A stretch of 64,000 bases of DNA from Hoplostethus atlanticus (Eukaryota; Chordata; Actinopteri; Trachichthyiformes; Trachichthyidae): positions 977,501 to 1,041,500 of the forward strand of contig JAXDDX010000144.1 of NCBI GenBank assembly GCA_034670405.1, written 5' to 3'. This document shows positions 21,572 to 33,079 of the stretch, piece after piece (within the stretch, counting starts at the first letter, position 1; each line of letters begins with the position of its first letter). The position numbers were made by a program, and so were the translations under genes. Under the pieces are notes generated by a model. The model had not been told where the DNA came from and ran no database searches. It saw nothing but the letters and a program-made list of their open reading frames with translations.

Positions 21572-21990
21572 GTTACTCTCCATTTTGCCAAAGCCAGGTC
21601 TGTGAAAGGGCGTGTACCACTTCTCCACATCTTTCCCTTGTGTCCATCTTAAAACTAAGGGTGATCGTGTATTTGTTGCTGCTGCCCCTACACATTGGAA
21701 CAACCTTCCCGTGGATGTAAGGTTATCTGATTCATTGTCCACTTTTAAAAAGCGACTAAAGACACATTTTTATTCTATTGCATCTCACGGTAACTGATGC
21801 TAGCCCTTTTTTGTAATTTCTTACTGTACGTTTCTCTCAAGGTTTTAGGCTCTTATATGTTTTAGTATTTTTAATCATTTTATGTTTTCATGTTTCATAT
21901 ACTGTCTCTTTTAGTTTTGTGTATTTGTGCATTTTGTGAAGCACTTTTTGACCTTTGTTTAAAAAGGTGCTATATAGCTTTACTTACCTA
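21572..21990 (+). mobile_element. L2-type LINE 3' end, host of the foldback insertion
   Basis: Plus-strand L2 C-terminal coding: HLKTKGDRVFVAAAPTHWNN, LPVDVRLSDSLSTFKKRLKT, HFYS, followed by a 3' UTR ending near AAAAAGGTGCTATATAGCTT. Coding continues upstream in frame to the GTTACT duplication. The remainder of this copy should therefore lie left of 16787. Only a short candidate stretch is readable there (about 16700-16786), so that part is uncertain. Confidence 0.85.
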
Positions 21991-23749
21991 CTGACTTTCA
22001 AAACTGAGTGAAATGACACTTTGTTGTCATATTGCGACTGAACTCATGCATAATCTCTACCTACGTAGGCCACATCCACTCTCCTGTCGGATTGTATATC
22101 ATCCTCCCATCTGCCTCTATCTGACCCCATGACATTTGACTCCCGTGGCCAAGCCAGCATCCTGCAGTATACCCACCGGGGCATGCCGGGAGCACCAGGC
22201 GTACCGGCCCCTCCGCTCGGTCTGATGCCAAGCATACCAACCCCTGATCGGCTAGTGAACATGAAACTCTGCGTTGGTGCGAAGGAATTGGATACCCCTG
22301 AGACATCGCAAATTTGTAGACCTCAGGGGGAGTGCTTCCATGTCATTTGTCTGCAGAGCCCTTTTAATTGTTCTAATGCAATTAGAAGATATTTGGATTC
22401 CAGATTTCAAAGCCCAGCTGCCAGTTTGGATAATTTGTGGGAATTGGAAGCTGTAAATTCCTGTGATGTGACGGGAGTGAGGAGACAGGACATAAGCGTG
22501 AGAGGCAGTTAGACATGTCAATCACACTGGTGCGTCCAATTATAGCATTAATATGGTGGCCGTTGGATATGCTGGTTGGCTGCTTTCCACAATTCTAAAG
22601 CAGTAAAGTCAGTCAGACTGTCCAAAGCGGTACAACTATATCTATCAACCTACTTTCAACTGTCAGCAGCAGTCAATCCCTCTCTACATACAGCCTTTTA
22701 GACTTACAAGCACTGCAACGCTTCTTGCTATCCTCTTCAGACTTCACCAGCCTGATAGATACCTGCTATACCATGCAATGGAGATATTTCGCACATTGAG
22801 CGATACTCAATTCCTGAGAGGTTTTACTGTGAAACGTTGTAATGCAACGTTGGGTGCCCGCACGTTTTCATAACTAGGGCTGAAATGTATCATGGGTGGT
22901 ATCCGATTTACAGCTTTTTGCTGTAATTTAGTCTCCATGGTGTTAATACCAGTGATGAAATAGTTGAATTTGAGCATCAGTAAAGACCTCTGCTAGGCTT
23001 TTCAAGCAGGAGGAGCTGCTGGTTATCAGATGTCAACATCCGTCTCCTTAAATTACCTTACATTTATTTCATGTAGTTTCAGAGTACGTTCTCACTCCTA
23101 ACGGTGTGAATGCACCCTTAACGAACCAGGGTTCAAGGATGAAACAAGTTTAAGGACCCCTGTGCTATTGCTGAGGAGAGTGAGGTAGATTGTTATTTCT
23201 GCTGTTAAAATAGGTCACAAATATCAAATAACCTGGAGTGAAACAATGTTAAAAATACATAATCACTCCACTTCTGCAGTATGCACTGTACATGGCTACC
23301 CCTCAGCAAACACAGCATGACCCCTCGTGACCCCCTACTGGCCCCGGGGGGGTTGTGACCTCTTGTCACATAGCCCCTATCAGTGACACCCTGGTTTGCT
23401 TGCTGCTAATAACAGTACTGTGGATAGTGTGACATTCTCAACCTCGGTATACAACACACACACACACAGGGAGAGAGAGAGACACAGAAACAGACCAGAC
23501 CATTGTGTAAGTCCAGTGTGTGTTCACTAATTAAGAATCACTTTGCTGTAGATTGTCCAGGAGCTGACTGGTTAATGAATTGATCCATTGGCTACCGATA
23601 GTAGATCTGTAAGTGTCTGATCAATACCAATGCCACTTCCCAAAGCAGGACCGTGAAGAACATGCAAAGCCATCCTCATTTGTCTTTACTTGATGCCACA
23701 GCTCATCTCTGCCGATTTTGTTAATATTATTATTTTCCCCCAAGCAACT
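21991..23749. other. Intron, nothing recognised
   Basis: Low-repeat intron. Open frames at 22129-22512 (+) and 22252-22521 (-) overlap each other and show no recognisable motif. A short (CA)n plus (GA)n tract is at about 23455-23485. Confidence 0.5.
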
Positions 23750-24800
23750 TCAAATAAAAATAACTCCCTCATGTCTGCCATCTAAGGTCTCTGTTGCCAG
23801 TTTGGGCCCACCAAGAACACTGCAAGCAAAGCAGGAAGAGGTGGAAACGGGAAGAGAAAGATGGAGAAAGAGAGCGAGTGCTTTCTGGGCCTCATCCAAT
23901 TCAGTCTCTCCTGTGGGCCCAAACACCTCACCAGGGGTTATACTGGCCTCCAACGCTAGCTCACCCAGGTATGCCTCTGAGCCAGTATCAACTGGGCCAG
24001 TTAATTTCTCAAGAGCCTGGCCTGGAGCACTTCCCTGGATCACCATGTCAATGACCCTGAGCATATCTGTCATCAGGTTTGTGATGCCTTTTGACTCCAA
24101 GTGGCTGCCAACTGAAACACCTTCAACTGCTTCCTAGGGTCCCGGTCCGGAGTAGAATCCCTGGGAGGGGACGGAAGGCAAGGGATGCCAGCAGCTGCTT
24201 CAGCCTCTAATGCTTCAATAAACAATTCCCAGAAGACACATTTCTACTCCCCTGGGAATTGGCATCAGTGTGATCTGCATCATCATCATCCTTGCCTTCA
24301 GAGGAGCTGTGGTCTGAGCCATCAAGCTTATCAAGACTATCTGAGGCCGCAAGAGACATGGCATCAGGATGGAAGTGCTTGAGGAGGGACTCTGATCCCA
24401 CCCACTGTATAGTGCAAGGACCTGAAGTTAGTTTGTAGACTCTGCTTGGCACCATCCAGTTCCTCTTCCTGGAGCATTTCCTTCCCTTAGCTTGACCAAC
24501 AGCATTGGAGGGAAGTTGAGTTTAGCCTGGTGGCAAGCCCTCCTCTGGACCACTATCTCTTGCCTCATCCTCTTGGGATGCCATATCCCAATGCCCTACA
24601 GAACTCCAAGAATTCTCTGGAGAAAGGAGCGGGTGGGGCAGAGGAAGAATGCTAGTGAAACACCGGGATACAGAGCTGAGGGGCTGCACACATGGAAGCT
24701 CCCGACTATACATGGGCAAACAACACAAAGTGCTCCCGACAGCATTTGGTGTAATGCTCCTGACCCGAGAGTAGATAGCCAAATGATTACAGGGTCACTG
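23750..24800 (-). pseudogene. Unidentified decayed coding region
   Basis: Minus-strand frames 24207-24455 (82 codons), 24522-24782 (86 codons) and 23750-24100 (116 codons) lie close together and have non-random composition. One contains SLAASDSLDKLDGSDHSSSE and a following aspartate run. Another contains GSEAYLGELALEASITPGEV and ends ELDEAQKALALF. The 116-codon frame ends in a strong pyrimidine tract with TTTGCTTGCAG, which looks like a splice acceptor used on the minus strand. It may be a degraded gag-like or transposon protein, or a gene fragment. I do not recognise it. Frames are interrupted. Confidence 0.35.
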
Positions 24801-25719
24801 AAATCCAACTGTCAGTGCTGTGTTTTTCATAGAAAGATGTGTTGTACCTACACCCTCAGCTTCGGAAGAATCCTCTTCTTCAGGAGCAAGAGCAAGAGCA
24901 TTGCTAACTTTCTCTTGTCCATTTTATTTTCAACAACAGTATCCCCATTGTTACTTCAGGTTAGCTAGCTAACACTGATTAGATAGTTTGCAAATGTTTG
25001 GCAAACTTTGTGTTGCATAGCAACAAGAATGATGTGATGCTCTTTGTGCCCTCTGAGCTATTGCTCTCTCTCTGTTATTAGTGATGCTGACAGATGACAT
25101 TTGTGTTTGAGCATCCTATGTGATTAGGGCCTTAGGTGCCAGCTAGAAACACTTTCGGGTGAGTTGAGCAATTTACCTCAACTTTAATTGCAAACATCAT
25201 TCCTGATCACTCAGTCACAAGCAGTATGCCTAAAAAAGTGTCAATCTTGATGAAAATGTAATTTCTCACCTAAAGCGTGATTCTGGACATTCTCAGGGAG
25301 TAACAGTGAATGAAGGGCGATGGTATTTATTGAATTCATCCCCACTGATAAGCCCCAGGTAGAATTTTGCTCTAGCGTTCATATTATGTCCATTATATTA
25401 TGTTGAGGTATATATTTGGTTAATTTTGATGTCTCAAAGCTGCATGACAAATGATCGTAGAAGTGCAGTAGAAGCCGATGCCGATAGGACAAGGACATTG
25501 ATTTATTTAGACCTCCAGCAAATACAGACATTTGAATAATGTTGTTATGATAAATTAAATGAAATGTTTCTTTTTGGAATTTGGCTACCATCAGCTGTGC
25601 TTGGAGGTACAAGGTTTCTGCAGGGAGCTGATTTATGCGCAGTAGTCAAACTTGCAGCACTTCATCATAAATCAGAACAAAACATTGCTTGAACATAGTC
25701 CTTTGTGACTAATGTGTTA

Positions 25720-25756
<37 letters not shown>

Positions 25757-26066
25757 GCATGCAGAGGTTTAGTGATATAAGTGTGTCTGTCATTGTTATT
25801 GGCATCTTTTACACACCCCTAAGTCAACTGATGTGAATTCCCACGTGTGCCCGTGTGTGTTTGTGGGATGTCTGGCATTATAAGGAACTGTGAACTGTGA
25901 AATGCTGAGTGATTTTGGAGAGATGGCCTTTCCTGTTTTAAGGGTTTTTGTTGGGGTTAATCGTATGCCTGCGCGTGCATTCTTGCATATGTGTGTTCCT
26001 GTGTGTTTGTTTTGTGAGCGAGGACTGAGAGAGACTAACTAACAGCTTCCTCTCTGTCTTTTCTAG
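24801..26066 (+). other. Intron with (CA)n
   Basis: Nothing coding is supported. A (CA)n microsatellite lies at 25721-25752, followed by GTGTGT-rich sequence to about 26030. The pyrimidine-rich tract before exon e is TTCCTCTCTGTCTTTTCTAG. Confidence 0.6.
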
Positions 26067-26104
26067 GGCAGCGACTCAAGCATTAGCTGCTCTGCTGTGC
26101 ACAA
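26067..26104 (+). CDS. agbl1: AGBL1 (CCP4) exon e, 38 nt
   Basis: A micro-sized exon found by homology and phase. The acceptor is CTTTTCTAG and the donor is GTAAGT at 26105. Entry phase 2 gives K-AATQALAALLCT-K across the junctions. Human AGBL1 reads IRAATEVLAALLKSK here. Exit phase 1 matches the next exon at 54541. The following intron is 28.4 kb, the largest in the window. Confidence 0.9.
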
Positions 26105-27204
26105 GTAAGTTTTTCACGACTGTTATTCATCCACCTGTTGATGTTTTCCAATATAATACAGATATAATACATTACTCTACATCATTCAAACACTCTCCAG
26201 TGACCTACATTTTCAATTGAGCAATAATGATCAAGAGGCTGTGGCTTATGGATCAATACTGTTATGAGGGTTGTTGGGCTCAATGTGAAGCAGCAGCACC
26301 AAGTAATAATATTGCACCATAATGCACTGCTTTAAAGGCAGTGGGAGGTTTAAGGTTTTTGGGAGATTGTCCCATTGGTCAACTATTAGGTGATGAGAAC
26401 ATAGACACCAAAATCATCCATGTGTCCTCATTTTCTGTTCCAACATGTTTTTTCAGTAATCCAATGTTTAATCACCTATTGATTTCTGTAATATTTAGTG
26501 GTTCCCGTAGGGCAGAACTATTGTTTTCGCTTCTGTTTATCATTATTGTCGGTCTTCTGCCATTTCTCGAATTGCCGTGAGATGCTAAATGCTAAAGACA
26601 TGTGGCACAATGACTGGAAATGGTGTGAAAATGCTTGTCAAACAAAAATCTTCAAAATTGCCCCGATGGTGGTGCCATAATTAAAGGTCAACGTTGAAAG
26701 GCTGTTGACACAAAACTTGAATCTAGAATTGTATGTGCTGATTTGCAGTATTTTCCCTAAGGCTTTTTCACCTATTGCCACCAAACTTGAGATACACTTG
26801 GTAACTATTTTCCAGCAAAATTGGAAAAACAATCGGGCTGCCATGAGCCAATAAACATCACACTGAGTGTGGCCTAACAAAAAATCGGCCAAGACCCAAT
26901 GACCATTTGAGTTATCAACACCAAACTTGACATACTTGATCAAATTTTCAAATAAACATATAAACACAAATAAAATAAATAATAATGAATAAATAAATAA
27001 ACACAAAGGCCATAAAACTATCTCTGATGGCATGCAATTTGACACACATGTTCTAGGACCATGTACTTAAGTAGCTTAAAAGCATGTTTAAAAAAACATT
27101 GTCAAACTTGACATTTCAAACATCTGTACAAAATGTAATTAAATTTGGCCTGAAGGGGGCGCTGTAGTGTCAATCATCCATCCTGTGCCAACAGTGCCAT
27201 TATC
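26105..27204. other. Start of large intron, degenerate repeat
   Basis: From about 26640 to 27180 recurring phrases (CACCAAACTTGA, GGGGGCGCTGTAGTGTCAAT) are typical of a widespread non-coding fish repeat. I cannot assign it to a family. No gene is seen. Confidence 0.4.
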
Positions 27205-27633
27205 TCACCAGCCTCCACCAGTAATAGTAAGACACACAGTGAGCAGTCGTGATATCAGGTAGGCATTCAGACATTTTTCTATTGGGGAGGGTATTCTGTC
27301 TTTTAGCACCATTAGGTCGGTGGGAGACCAAGGTTGGTGAATTGGATGCAGTGTGACCTGTCTGTCTGCATATAAAATGGGCATAGTTCTCAATGGAGCT
27401 TGGAAAGCTTCAGGGCTGCTGCTGGAGGAGTTAGGCATTTCACTATCAATTTGATGCACAGGAGCAATTTGCACTACTGGAGAAAATGCCAATTGTGATT
27501 TGACACCTTTTTTCCGCGTAGTAGTATCAGGAGAGACAGCAGCTGGAGGAGCAGCAGTAGGAGCAGTAGGATGAAGGTTAGGAGAAGAGCCCAGGAGAGT
27601 CTCCATATGAAATATTTTCCCCAGTGCCTCCAT
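27205..27633 (-). pseudogene. Possible LTR-retroelement gag-like fragment
   Basis: 142-codon minus-strand frame. A proline/serine-rich N-terminal half (PTAPTAAPPAAVSPDTTT) leads to a segment with HQPWSPTDLMVLKDRIPSP. This loosely resembles the start of a retroviral-type capsid (W-x-x-x-D-L...PxP). No LTR, protease or RT neighbours it. Low confidence. It may be a chance open frame. Confidence 0.3.
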
Positions 27634-29040
27634 ATTCTTAAGATATTTACATATTTACAACTGCTACAGCAAATATAAAGGTATCAAATAAAATAGCTTC
27701 AAAACAAAAATATTAGTATTAGCCCTCAAAAACTGAGACCTTTGGGGTAGAAGTTGTATCCAACTGGCAATGGGAAAATAGTGGCACAATGCCCTCTCTT
27801 GGCTAACCATGCTACTTAGGTGCTCTCATTGCTGAAATGTTCATTAGATTTAGATTTCTAATTGAGTTAAAAGGACACAGATGGATTCACACTGGCAAAC
27901 CCTCTTCTGCAAACATTCAGCCCATTTCCAGAAAGAATCAGCAAATCTCCAACACACCCTCAGTGCTCGCTAATAGAAATGTTTTGGTGATTTTCATATT
28001 TTACCACGCAGGTGCCAACACTGCCCAGCTGCAGCCTGAAAGCAGATAGGAGACACACCCACACACACCCTCTCACTCACACAGTCAATGGACAAGAGCA
28101 GGTAGACCAGGAGAACAGGACATGTAGGCAAGATGCTACACAGCAAATTCTGGCCTTTGGAATAAACTCTCTGAGAGTTCAAATCAACTCAATTTGAGTG
28201 TATATAAGAGACCATCGATACACTCTAAGGCAGAGTTAAAGTAACTCTTTTCTGGGAGTTGATTGTTTAACCCTTTTCAGGAGTTAAAACTGAACTCTTG
28301 TGGGAGTTAAAACACTAATCCCATGTAGAGTAAAATACAACTCACCTTGAGTTAATTTTAACGTGAACTCTTTCATAGTGTTAACAGTCAACACTTAAAT
28401 GTATGTTTCATTTAACACTTATGGAGTTAATATTTCAAAACTAAAAGGCTTTAGGTGAAAATAACTACAAAAACACCATTTTGATTACTACAAATGTCTT
28501 TTATTTAACAAATCCATACAGTGAGTTCAAAACTTCATGGATACTTAGGCTACTTGTGTAATAAGTTACATTTTAAATACACTTACACAACAGTGTAAAC
28601 ATGTTAAAGCAATTCACATTTAAAACAAACTGCTATATGGGCAGCCAAACAGTTGGGAAATTGTGTGGTCAAATGGAAGTGACAAATACAATTTAAAAAA
28701 AAATTAAAACAAAGATGTGGCGGACTGGGGGGGGGTAAGGCCTTTTTAACTTGCGTGTGCCTGTGTGTGAGGGGAAGACGTCAGGGGAGATGGACAATGC
28801 CTCTGTTAGACTTGGGGAGGAAGGTCCATCACCATCTTGCTGCAGGACAGTAAAATCTGAGGATCACAAATAACAACATCAGGATACAGGGCACATACAA
28901 TAAAACCAACCACCACAAAACTACCATATATTAGTGATGGGAAGACCGACTCTTTTAACTAACTCGATTCTTTCGAGCCGTCCGATAGAAGTGCATCGAT
29001 TCTGAATCGATTCATTATGATTCACCAACAAGAACATACC

Positions 29041-29112
29041 ATGCCACGTGAGGTTTGAACCTACAATCCTCAGCATAAGAGTCTGATGCTCTACTAACTG
29101 AGCTATACTAGT
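29041..29112 (-). tRNA. tRNA-Lys(CTT)-like pseudogene
   Basis: The minus strand reads TAGCTCAGTTAGTAGAGCA (A box and D arm), then an anticodon arm with loop CTCTTAT (anticodon CTT, lysine). It then reads GGTTCAAACC (B box core). The acceptor stem halves (ACTAGTA and GTGGCAT) do not pair, and the T stem and anticodon stem have mismatches. It is therefore a tRNA-derived sequence inside a transposon rather than a working tRNA gene. Its internal promoter boxes look intact. Confidence 0.6.
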
Positions 29113-29257
29113 AATGGAGGCATATGAGCGCCACCCCTTTCAAACCAGATGTGTAACCAACTGTAAAACACCAACTAAATCATAGGTTAATGATAATAAT
29201 ATTTATAGAATTTACACAGAGTATTGCTATTGATTTCATTTTATTTCGTGTGCTCTT

Positions 29258-29489
29258 GACTTTCTTTTTCTAATAGAGACATTTTTGTTGACCAATGTTA
29301 AATGTTAAATGGCTTATAGTTTATCCAATTACCAGTTAATTTATTAAACAACATCTTAAACAACAAAAACTGCTGACTTTCTTTTTCTAATAGAGACAGT
29401 TTTGTTGACCAATGTTAAATGTTAAATGGCTTATTGTTTACCCAATTACCAGTTAATTTATTAAACAACATCTTAAACAACAAAAACTG
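29258..29489. repeat. 117-bp tandem duplication
   Basis: Two almost identical copies (29258-29374 and 29375-29489), each starting GACTTTCTTTTTCTAATAGA, with only a handful of differences. They lie within the hAT MITE. Confidence 0.92.
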
Positions 29490-30924
29490 TTGTCAATGTG
29501 TGCAGAATAGATCGCTACATTATTACATTGGCCTTTTTCACGATCTAATATGGCTCCTTGATCCGGCAGGTACGCGGAAGTAGTCTCTCTCGTTCATCAG
29601 ACGTGAACCGCTCGGACATCTCGGACATCTGCTCTCTCGGTTCGTGAGATGTCCGATTGAGTCCGAGAAGTCCGATATTCATCTGCTCTCTCGTTCATCT
29701 GCTCTCTCGGTTCGCGAGAGAGCAATTTTTAAATTTAAAAAATCACCAGTTAAATTATATTTTTTCTGGCGCTGCTATAACCGCTGCTGAATCAATTCAG
29801 TCGCGTGTGCGAGTCGAATCAGCTCACTCACTTAACTGATTCGGTTCTTTTGAACGATTCGTTCGCGAATCGGCCATCACTACCATATATGCTGGGGTGC
29901 CCTGGCGGGCCAACAAACGGCACACTTTCATTCCAACTTTTCACCTCACCCGGTGATTTCACTGGCAAGTTCTCTTAACTTCTGGAATGAGTGCTCATCA
30001 GTGAAATCACCTGATGCAGTCTTTAGTTAGAATGAAAGCCTGCAGACCTTGCAGACCTCAACAGTCCGATATTCTATTTTGCCTACATTATCCAGCTGGA
30101 CTGTTAGCTTGTTAGCTAGGCTAGGTTTAGCAACTGAGGCGACCGTGTCTCGCGTTTACTTGAAAAATAGTCTCTCCAACACTGGAGACAGAGTCGCATT
30201 GTTGGCAAGGCTGTTATCTTAACCAAACTAGTAGGAAAATTAACGAGGCGTTACCTTGTCGATATTCGTTCAATGCAAATGCCGTGTCGCGTCCGTCCGG
30301 TACCGTCCTAGCCGTAGAGTCTACCGTTTAATGGAAAGGAAACAACGCATGTTCAGTAAATATGTTGATAGAACTAGAAACACTGTAAACTAAAGTTAAC
30401 TAACTTACAATACACCCAAGAACAGAACTAACGTTAATTTCATCCACGAAATCATGGAGAAAAATGCGCGAAGCCATCGAGTTAACGTTATATTCAGCAA
30501 GCATTAACTTAAGCAGTTAGCTAGCAAGTTCGTCCAATCAAAAATATACAAATATATTACACAGAAAATCCCTAACAGCGTGACATATAGTTTGAGAAGT
30601 AAAATGTCATTTTTACCTGCCTCACGACGAAGTCCAAGTCAAGACTGCTGGGCGCGACAAAAACAGCTGAATGGGCACCAGGGGTAGTGTTGATTCAGGC
30701 TCCTCAACACCCCGTGAATGAACATCAAAATATTACACCGCCAAAGAGTATCCCTGAACACAAACTGAGTCTAAATGAGAAAATAAACTCCAAAAATCTA
30801 ACCCTTTCACACTTTTTTGTCTAACTCCAGATTATTCGACTCCAGAAATTTGCTGTGTAGTATCCATCGACAGGAACCTGAGCTAGCTAGTCCAGCCTTA
30901 CTCTGAGAAGAGACTGAGCCACTC

Positions 30925-32870
30925 CCTGAAGGCTATGTTTGCTCAAATGATAAAGAGAATAAATAGGTTTTTAGCCTTGACTTAAAGATCTGGATAGAGC
31001 CTGCCTCTCTGATTGAGTGAGTGAGATTAAGGTTTTTAACGTATGGGCTCTGGGAGATTACACAACTATCAAAATTTAGAATACTATTCTCAAACAGATG
31101 CCCATGTCTAGCTGGTCCTACAATTAGCATCTCAGTTTTCTTGGCATTAAGAAGTAGGAAGTTTAGTGACATCCAACATTTGACCTCCGATAGGCAGGCC
31201 TCTAATTTTTGAAAATGGGTGTTATCGGTTGGTTTAACGGGTATGTAAATTTGAGTGTCATCCACTGTTACAGTGGAAATTAATGCCGAATTTGCGAATG
31301 ATGTCACCGAGTGGTAACATATAGATAGAGAATAGTAGTGGGCCTAGGACAGAGCCTTGTGGCACACCAAAGTCCACATTGCAACACTCTGAGGTCATAT
31401 TGTTGTAAAGGACGCGGTGTGATCTATCAAGTAGGTAAGACCTAAACCAAGAAACCAATACCAATATAATTTTAAAGACGATTCAAGAGTATCGTTTGAT
31501 CAATCGTATCGAAGGCTGCACTCAGGTCAAGTAGCAATAGTGCTGAGGTTGAGTTGGAGTCAATAGTTATCAGGAGATCGTTGACCACTCTTGTGAGTGC
31601 AGTTTTGGTGGAGTGGAAAGATCTAAAGCCAGATTGAAAGCGATCAAATAGGTTGTTTTTTGACAAGAAATCCGTAAATTGGCTGGCTACAGTTTGTTCA
31701 AGTATTGTGGAGAGGAGCGGCAGATTTGAGATTGGTCTGTAGTTCTGAAGTACTTCACAATCAAGGTTTGTTTTTTTCAATATTGGCTTGATTATGGCTG
31801 TTTTCAAGGCGGAGGGCACAGTGCCAGTGGAGAGCGACGGATTGACCATTAAGAGGATTGAGGGTCCTAGGAAAGTTCTTTGAGTAATTTAGCAGGCAGA
31901 GGGTCAAGCATGCAGTTCGTGGGTTTAGATTCCAGAACTAACTTGGTGAGAGTGTCTAAGGAAACTAAATCAAACTGTGAAAAAAGACAGTCAGGCCGAG
32001 AAACACCAAGTGAACTTTTCAGGAGTGAGAAGGCACCACGAGTGGAGAGTATACTGGTGATCTCATCTGTTATTAGCGTGATTTTCTGAGTAAAGATGGA
32101 CATGAAGTCATTAGCAGAAAACAGAGAGCTATCAGAGGAGGAGGGATTACTTGTTAGTTTAACGACAGTGTGAAATACAAACTTTGCGTTATTTCTACTT
32201 GCACTGATTAACCTAGAGAAGTGTGCAGTTTTGGCTGACAAGAGTGCGCGTTTATAATTTAGCAGGCTATCATTCCAGGCAAGCCGGAAGACTTCGAGTA
32301 CGGTCAATCGCCATTTACGCTTTAATTTTCTACGGGCTTGTTTAAGGGCACGAGTGTTGTTAGTAAACCATGGTGCTAATGTCCTAGCACTGTGTTTTCT
32401 TGTGACTAACGGGGCGATTGAATCGAGTGTGCTGATAAGGGTAGAGTTTAGTTTGTTGGTGAAATTGTCCAGTGAGCCAACATGACCAGAGAGAGGTACG
32501 AGAAAACTGGGCAGTTTTTCAGAAAGTAACGAGGCTGTAGAAGCATTAATACGACGGTTGATATACTGTATGTATCATCACACTTTTTGTGTGGGCAGAT
32601 CAATTCGATCTCAAATTTAATGATAGTGATCAGATAAGGCGGGTACATAAGAGCAGACCACTAAAGGAGATACAGGAATGCCACGGGCCAAAACCAGGTC
32701 AAACCATGGTTCATGTACAAATTGAGTGAGGCCACAAGTATCAATAAGATCTAGGAAGGCCTTACTGAGAGGATCAGTGGAGTTATTTAGGTGAATGTGA
32801 TGAGAATATTATCAGCTCGGGTCACTAAGTCCGAGATAAAATTGGAGAACTCTTCTAAGAAGAGCGAATA
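30925..32870 (-). mobile_element. L2-type LINE, truncated and internally deleted
   Basis: Minus-strand frames in order carry endonuclease remnants (VHEPWFDLVLARGIPV near 32690, other fragments to 32870). A linker with AKTAHFSRLISASRNN follows (31867-32307). The RT then shows LQNYRPISNLPLLS, FQSGFRSFHSTKTAL and LLLDLSAAFDTIDQ (31472-31849), and [20 protein letters not shown] (31258-31464). The catalytic YxDD region is damaged: [11 protein letters not shown] remains. Close to 31020 the frame jumps from SPYVKNLN to SIREAGSIQIFKSRLKTYLF. The thumb and connection region is therefore deleted, together with the 3' UTR. Confidence 0.88.
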
Positions 32871-32894
32871 TAGTATGTTTGCTTTAATGAACTT

Positions 32895-33075
32895 TGATAT
32901 ATATACATTGGACTTTGATATATATAAATGAACTTTGATATACATCAGACTTTGATATATATATATATATATATAATGAACTTTGATATATATATAATGA
33001 ACTTTGATATATATACATCAGACTTTGATATATATACATCGGACTTTGATATATATACACATCAGACTTATATAT
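32895..33075. repeat. AT-rich minisatellite
   Basis: About eight imperfect units of CTTTGATATATATA plus a spacer of the CATCAGA or ATGAA type. It lies between the L2 and the R2/NeSL-like element. Confidence 0.9.
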
Positions 33076-33079
33076 ACAC

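Larger units (their letters stand above)
28932..29882. mobile_element. hAT-type MITE with perfect 8-bp TSD
   Basis: The ends are TAGTGATGG and the inverse CCATCACTA. The direct repeat CCATATAT flanks both sides (28924-28931, 29883-29890). Beyond the terminal 9 bp the two subterminal regions share TTCGA/GAATC-type motifs but are not strictly inverted. It contains a tRNA-like segment and a 117-bp tandem duplication. No transposase fragment. The intact TSD indicates a recent insertion into the older TA-flanked element. Confidence 0.88.
28139..30857. mobile_element. TA-flanked DNA element, interrupted by a hAT MITE
   Basis: The ends are CACAGCAAATTCTGG at 28139 and its near-perfect inverse CCAGAAATTTGCTGTG ending at 30857. 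Each is flanked by TA (28137-28138, 30858-30859). The first 300 bp contain many AGAGTTAA/GAGTTAAAAC motifs, a pattern common in fish MITEs. No transposase is visible. Without the 951-bp hAT insertion and one 8-bp TSD the element is about 1.76 kb. The superfamily is not determined beyond a TA target. Confidence 0.7.

Noticed and set aside
22129-22512. 127-codon plus-strand open frame with proline-rich start
   Set aside because: It overlaps an 89-codon frame on the other strand, has no recognisable domain and no splice or promoter support.
29041-29112. Functional tRNA-Lys gene
   Set aside because: Acceptor stem halves do not pair and the T stem has mismatches. It lies inside a transposon.
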